NCBI RefSeq assembly: GCF_000287055.2
Contig: NZ_AJYQ02000002.1
Coordinates: forward strand, 1-60,794
Length of the DNA: 60,794 bases
Origin: Vibrio genomosp. F10 str. ZF-129
Lineage (GTDB): Bacteria; Pseudomonadota; Gammaproteobacteria; Enterobacterales; Vibrionaceae
Direction: 5' to 3'
Both the position numbers and the translations under genes were made by a program. How positions within the stretch are numbered: position 1 is the first letter of the stretch; the number at the start of each line of letters is the position of its first letter. This document shows positions 57,037 through 60,794 of this stretch, piece by piece. Under the pieces are notes generated by a model. It was given only the letters and a program-made list of their open reading frames with translations. It had not been told where the DNA came from and made no database searches.

Positions 57037-58191
57037 CTATTTCACCTTTATTAGTTCTAATACTTCAGAAGAAGAATCATGTTGTACTAGAATCGATTGC
57101 GGCATTCGCCCATTCTTACCAGCACGAATTGCTTTAATATAAAAGTTAGATGAGCTGCTTAAGTAATCCCCTTCACTGAAAAAGTTAAGTACCACACTAT
57201 CTGCAATGTGTGCATGGTACTTGCCACCTATTGAAGAAATGTTATAGAGCTTAACACCGTCCAGTTCTTTAACTTTCTTAATGGTTGATACTTTCCTTAC
57301 TGGTGCCGGTTCGGTTTTTTCTGGGAGTGATTGGGAAAGCCCAACGTTGTTTATTCCGAAATCATTATTCATTTTCTCATTAGATTCGAAGGATTGTCTC
57401 TGTTGTGAAGGGCTTTTATCCCTATCGTTTAATGCGAGATTTTTAATCTCTCTTTCCTTTAATAAACGTTCTACATCGTTCCAAATCTTCTCATTTGCGG
57501 ATTCAAGTTCATCTGACGTAGCCATCATCAGTAGTTTGTTATTTACTGTCGACTTGAAAAGGTCTAATGCTGCAGAGAACTCATTGGCTTTATCGCGAGC
57601 AGATAATGCCGTCTTATTTGCAAACAAAGCGGTTTGTTGAGCCTCATCCGCCAATTCACTAGCTCTCAATGCCTCTTGTTTAGCTTGTTGAGCTTCAGTT
57701 AATACAGAATTAGCAAACGTAGAATTAGCCTTTCCATTAAGCTTCAAATTAAAATCAGACCGAAGTGTTTCTAATTGACTAGACACTTCAAGTTTATATT
57801 TCTCTAAATCAGTGACTTGAATTGGTGGAGACTGCGGTACTGTTTCCGCCGCAGGAATGAACGAGAGAATTTGCTCTTTGTATTTTAAATAACCCGATAT
57901 TGCAGAGATCAAAACGACAACAACGAATAGAAGCCAGATAATAATTTTCCCTACCTTTTTTAGTCGAGTCTTATCTGGGAAAGATAAATCACTATCACGA
58001 CTACTATCTTCGGTCTCCTTTAGTTTTTCACTAGTTGATTTATCACTAGGAGAGTTCGGTCCGTTAATGGTCATATCCACTGGCTTAGTATCTAAAGCAT
58101 GACGATCTGATTCAGAAGCGTTCAACGAGGTTACATTTGTAGCTACCGATTGGTCGTTCTTGTCATTGGCATTCAATCCATTATTCGACAT
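57037..58191 (-). CDS. Bitopic membrane protein of the conjugation cluster
   Basis: 384-aa protein. Polar cytoplasmic part (1-90), one transmembrane helix (about 93-115, WLLFVVVVLISAISG), a long coiled-coil periplasmic region (about 130-230, Ala/Glu/Lys-rich), an acidic linker and a C-terminal beta domain (about 305-384). It sits 2 bp from the TIGR03759 gene and 15 bp from the PilL-like gene. It may bridge inner and outer membrane in the T4SS, like PilP-type proteins. Family not certain. Confidence 0.72.
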   Translation of the reverse strand: MSNNGLNANDKNDQSVATNVTSLNASESDRHALDTKPVDMTINGPNSPSDKSTSEKLKETEDSSRDSDLSFPDKTRLKKVGKIIIWLLFVVVVLISAISGYLKYKEQILSFIPAAETVPQSPPIQVTDLEKYKLEVSSQLETLRSDFNLKLNGKANSTFANSVLTEAQQAKQEALRASELADEAQQTALFANKTALSARDKANEFSAALDLFKSTVNNKLLMMATSDELESANEKIWNDVERLLKEREIKNLALNDRDKSPSQQRQSFESNEKMNNDFGINNVGLSQSLPEKTEPAPVRKVSTIKKVKELDGVKLYNISSIGGKYHAHIADSVVLNFFSEGDYLSSSSNFYIKAIRAGKNGRMPQSILVQHDSSSEVLELIKVK

Positions 58192-58206
58192 ATCTTAATC
58201 CTTTTA

Positions 58207-58650
58207 TTAGTCGTCACTTTGGTGTTTTAAAGCAATAGGTACTATACGAATAGTCCTCGTTATATCGTCATATTGAATCGTCATAGAGGCCCCCACTAAA
58301 GTTTGCAACACGCCTTCTAGAGTTACGTCAGTAAAAACTCTATGCACAGCTGGCAATGGTCTAGACAGCAATACCATTACCTGTCTATCCATTGAGGAAT
58401 GATTACCTAAGGCAAAGCCTGTTTGCAGAAGTGTATGATTTATCGCTTGCCCTATTAATTCGACATCACGGTCAAAATCGATACTAAGGATAGCTTTACG
58501 AATATCTTGTTGTTGATATCCAGGAGTAATATCTACCTGTACAAATCTAGATAAATTGTATTGCTGTGTTGTTGAAGACTGAGCGTGAGCGATCGGGCTT
58601 AGCAAGGAAGTGGCTATAGCAACCCAACCTAGCGTTGTTCTAAACATCAT
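58207..58650 (-). CDS. PilL-like conjugation protein (TIGR03748 family)
   Basis: 147-aa exported protein, signal peptide about 1-23. The motif VLLSRPLPAVHRVFTDVTLEGVL and the end MTIQYDDITRTIRI match TIGR03748, the N-terminal PilL-like protein of PFGI-1/pKLC102-type conjugation regions. First gene of the leftward T4SS cluster in this window; a terminator lies just upstream. Confidence 0.86.
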   Translation of the reverse strand: MMFRTTLGWVAIATSLLSPIAHAQSSTTQQYNLSRFVQVDITPGYQQQDIRKAILSIDFDRDVELIGQAINHTLLQTGFALGNHSSMDRQVMVLLSRPLPAVHRVFTDVTLEGVLQTLVGASMTIQYDDITRTIRIVPIALKHQSDD

Positions 58651-58749
58651 GTCGTATGCCTATATACGTTGAGAGTAAATGTATCGTCTCATGTGAGTTC
58701 GCAGAGGCATAAAAAAAAGCAGACTTTTTAGGTGGCGTTTTTGAGGCAA

Positions 58750-58775
58750 GAAAAAGGGCTACATTTCTGTAGCCC
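58750..58775 (-). terminator. Rho-independent terminator reading leftward
   Basis: GGGCTACA-GAAA-TGTAGCCC followed leftward by TTTTTC, 100 bp upstream of the first conjugation gene. It implies a leftward transcript from the gene-poor region to the right, or an attenuator ahead of the T4SS operon. Confidence 0.82.
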
Positions 58776-59052
58776 GATTATGGGTATATCTTTTTTTAAA
58801 TCTTGTAGCAGTGCTGAACAATTTAGAGAGCGGGTAATCCGATTCAGCTCACTCCCCATCTCAAAGTTAATCAGTGAGTGGGACCTAACGGTTAGTTGAT
58901 GAAAGATCATCTGATGCCGATAACTCAATGAGCCATCCGATTCTTTTCGCCAAGGGCAACTTAATCCTGATCTATTTTCCGCAGAAGATCAATCAATAAA
59001 TATTTCGAGTTTTATTGAAATTGGCAAATTACATTTTTTTCGCTCAGCAGCT

Positions 59053-59100
59053 TAGGTTGGTTTCTGGGTTGTCACTTTTTCTAGGCTGGTTTCTTGGATG
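59053..59100 (+). repeat. Two direct copies of a 19-bp repeat
   Basis: TAGGTTGGTTTCTGGGTTG and TAGGCTGGTTTCTTGGATG, start-to-start 29 bp, three mismatches, in non-coding DNA. Confidence 0.6.
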
Positions 59101-59190
59101 GACGGGTAAACCCTTTTATTAAAAAAGGTAATTAATTAGTTATTTAATTAAAGGTGGGAGATAGGGCAAACAAAACAAAACAATCCTCAC

Positions 59191-59325
59191 CGCCACCATA
59201 CGTAAGAACACACAGGCAATACATGCGCCACCATCACTCCGAACATCAATTACTGCCTAACTAACGCATGCGCCACTATCACTTAGAACACGAGATCGCT
59301 TAACGCCACTACATTAAAGAACAAT
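59191..59325 (+). repeat. CGCCAC(C/T)A direct repeats, iteron-like
   Basis: Four copies begin at 59191, 59226, 59271 and 59304. Each starts CGCCAC(C/T)A and is followed about 10 nt later by GAACA or GAAC. Spacing is irregular (35, 45, 33 bp). They lie at the edge of the AT-rich stretch, an arrangement seen in replication origins, but no rep gene is present in the window. Confidence 0.5.
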
Positions 59326-60794
59326 GTATAATAAAAAAATTCTTATTCCAAATTGGTCAATTATTTACAGGGTTAAGACCAAAATATTATATAAAAACAG
59401 ACCAGAATTAAGGTCACCAAAACGGTTGTGACCACTTCTGTATCGAAGAATGAAACAAAAACATTAAATAAAATCAGCATGCCACCCAACCTAGGAACAC
59501 CAATAATTTTTATGTAATTATTTACAAAAATGGAAACAATAGAGCCTTTTAAAGCGTGAAATCTATCGTGTTGTTTGATGAATGAAAAATAATATATTGC
59601 CTAGTTGAAAGAAGATTTCAAAGGTCATCTAACTATAAAAGTTCTCTCTATGAAGTCTAGAAAATATTTCTCGATCAATTAGTATGGAGAAGGTGATAAT
59701 CTAATGTAATGAAAAAATCTCTTAGAGGTTGATGATAATGTGAATTTTATCGTGCATGAATACTTGCTGATTCTAGTAATCGCATCGGAAAATCTAAGTT
59801 GTAAGTGATGTATTTAGTTTAACATGTAAGTTAGTTTTCTTAACTTATGTAGATATTGAGTACGATAAATTGATAAAGTGATAAAGTATTTAGTAAGGCT
59901 TAGTTATCAGAGAAAAATGCATTCCAAAATTTATAATTTGGTAACCTGACTTTAAGGACAACCATTCAACTGGACCTGTAATAGGTATGATCCTGTCAAA
60001 TAATTTGGGCTCATGTGAAACCAAGAATTCGATTAAGGTATCATATATGGTGAATATTTATCCTTTCAATACGGCGAGAATCATCAAATATTGCTAGGCA
60101 ATATGTGAATAAAATTGTCGATTTCTTTTGATTTTTAGTTACAGTATTAAACAGTCTTTATTACATATACTGACTAGATAGATTCAATGTATTAGGCAAT
60201 AAATATGTTAGTTGTTCACTTGATTGTAACAGTTTTGTGTCGAAATTTTCTTAACTAATCTTGATGATTTCAAGTAGAGTTATCAAGGCTTGTTCTTTAG
60301 GGATCATTGTTGACTTATGAAGCATTTATAAGTCATTGACTACTAATTTGGAAAGTTACGTTGATGAAAACTTAGCCCTATTTAAGCGAAATTTAAAAGA
60401 ATTTTTAAGCCATTCAATAAGTAAACTAAAATATTGAAAGAGATGTAATAATAATTTCGGAGTTTTATTGCCAACTTTGTATGAAAATCTGTATTATTAT
60501 GACGTCTTTAACCCACCTCGAATCAAGATTTATATCTTACTATTTTCTGCACTGTTGATGTGAAACCTTTAAGTTATTCTCGTATCTAAAATAATTGCGA
60601 CAGTTTCTCTTTGGACAAGCGCTTGAAAGGGCTATGGCTTTATGAAACTGTTTGTCCTTAATCAATGTCTAAACTCTTTCTAAAGCTCATTGAGGGGGCG
60701 TATGGTGGAATTAAATATTGTGTATAGGTCACCTGTCGCAGTGGAATTTGGATAGGTAGTTCAGGTGGGCTAACAATAAAGTCTGATCGGTATT

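Larger units (their letters stand above)
58776..60794. other. 2-kb AT-rich region without a convincing gene
   Basis: No frame longer than about 65 codons and none with a ribosome site. It holds a pair of 19-bp direct repeats (59053-59071 and 59082-59100), a run of CGCCAC repeats (59191-59325), an inverted repeat GGTCAC/GTGACC (59412-59433) and long A/T tracts. It could be an origin, transfer origin or regulatory region. Confidence 0.5.

Noticed and set aside
58728..58928. 66-codon leftward frame at the edge of the gene-poor region
   Set aside because: It runs through the terminator stem and has no ribosome site.
59191..59325. CGCCAC repeats as integron attC sites
   Set aside because: No GTTRRRY/RYYYAAC core sites and no cassette genes between the repeats.

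Overview
The window reads like a conjugative mobile element (large plasmid or ICE) of a Vibrio-type gammaproteobacterium. The support is a moderately AT-rich composition, dense accessory genes of unknown function, two tyrosine-recombinase homologues, a LexA-controlled umuDC pair, a RES-Xre toxin-antitoxin pair, and the right-hand start of a GI-type (PFGI-1/pKLC102-like) type IV secretion cluster. I saw no rRNA, tRNA, CRISPR array or complete insertion sequence. Host and family names come from recognised protein motifs, not from database searches.

Layout. 1-2.5 kb: leftward operon of a tyrosine recombinase, a YhcG/DUF1016 PD-(D/E)XK nuclease and a small HTH protein. 2.5-9.3 kb: leftward hypotheticals and a large lipoprotein. 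9.4-14.3 kb: a Cys-motif gene remnant, a catalytically dead recombinase homologue, then a rightward train of small genes with AAGGGGAAAT-type ribosome sites. 14.4-20.6 kb: leftward hypotheticals around a rightward SOS cassette (LexA box, tandem-domain UmuD, UmuC). 21-27 kb: membrane and secreted proteins, a PD-(D/E)XK/winged-helix protein and a 581-aa unknown. 27-31.3 kb: leftward unknowns including a 686-aa protein. 31.5-46.8 kb: mostly rightward small genes. 47-53 kb: leftward unknowns and lipoproteins. 53.2-54.2 kb: RES-Xre module. 55.1-58.7 kb: five leftward conjugation genes. 58.8-60.8 kb: AT-rich, without a convincing gene.

The most notable feature is a recurring 5' leader. Eleven copies, on both strands and always in the sense of the next gene, fold into the same H-type pseudoknot: P1 5' strand, short linker, P2 5' strand, linker usually containing CC, P1 3' strand, a small P3 hairpin, P2 3' strand. 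All three helices change sequence between copies while keeping pairing. P1 is UGAUAA/UUAUCA, GUCAGA/UCUGAC, UGUUAGA/UCUAACA, CGAUAA/UUAUCG or UGAUUAC/GUAAUCA; P2 is GAUGC/GCAUC or ACACG/CGUGU. Several G-U pairs work only in the mRNA sense. Most copies are followed by a second hairpin, often CCACCAGCTGGTGG, and the shared ribosome site ACACACAAGGAAA before ATG. About twenty genes carry that ribosome site, so the element seems to run a post-transcriptional regulon. I do not recognise this RNA.

A second regulatory system uses triplets of the operator AAATCANNNNTGATTT at 38.95, 46.25 and 54.55 kb. Each triplet lies between a target gene and a divergent small regulator. The regulator is intact only at 39.05 kb; the other two sites keep a deleted and a decayed copy. 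Several small genes show frameshifts or early stops (11.3, 14.4, 27.2, 38.4 kb), which fits an accessory region in flux.
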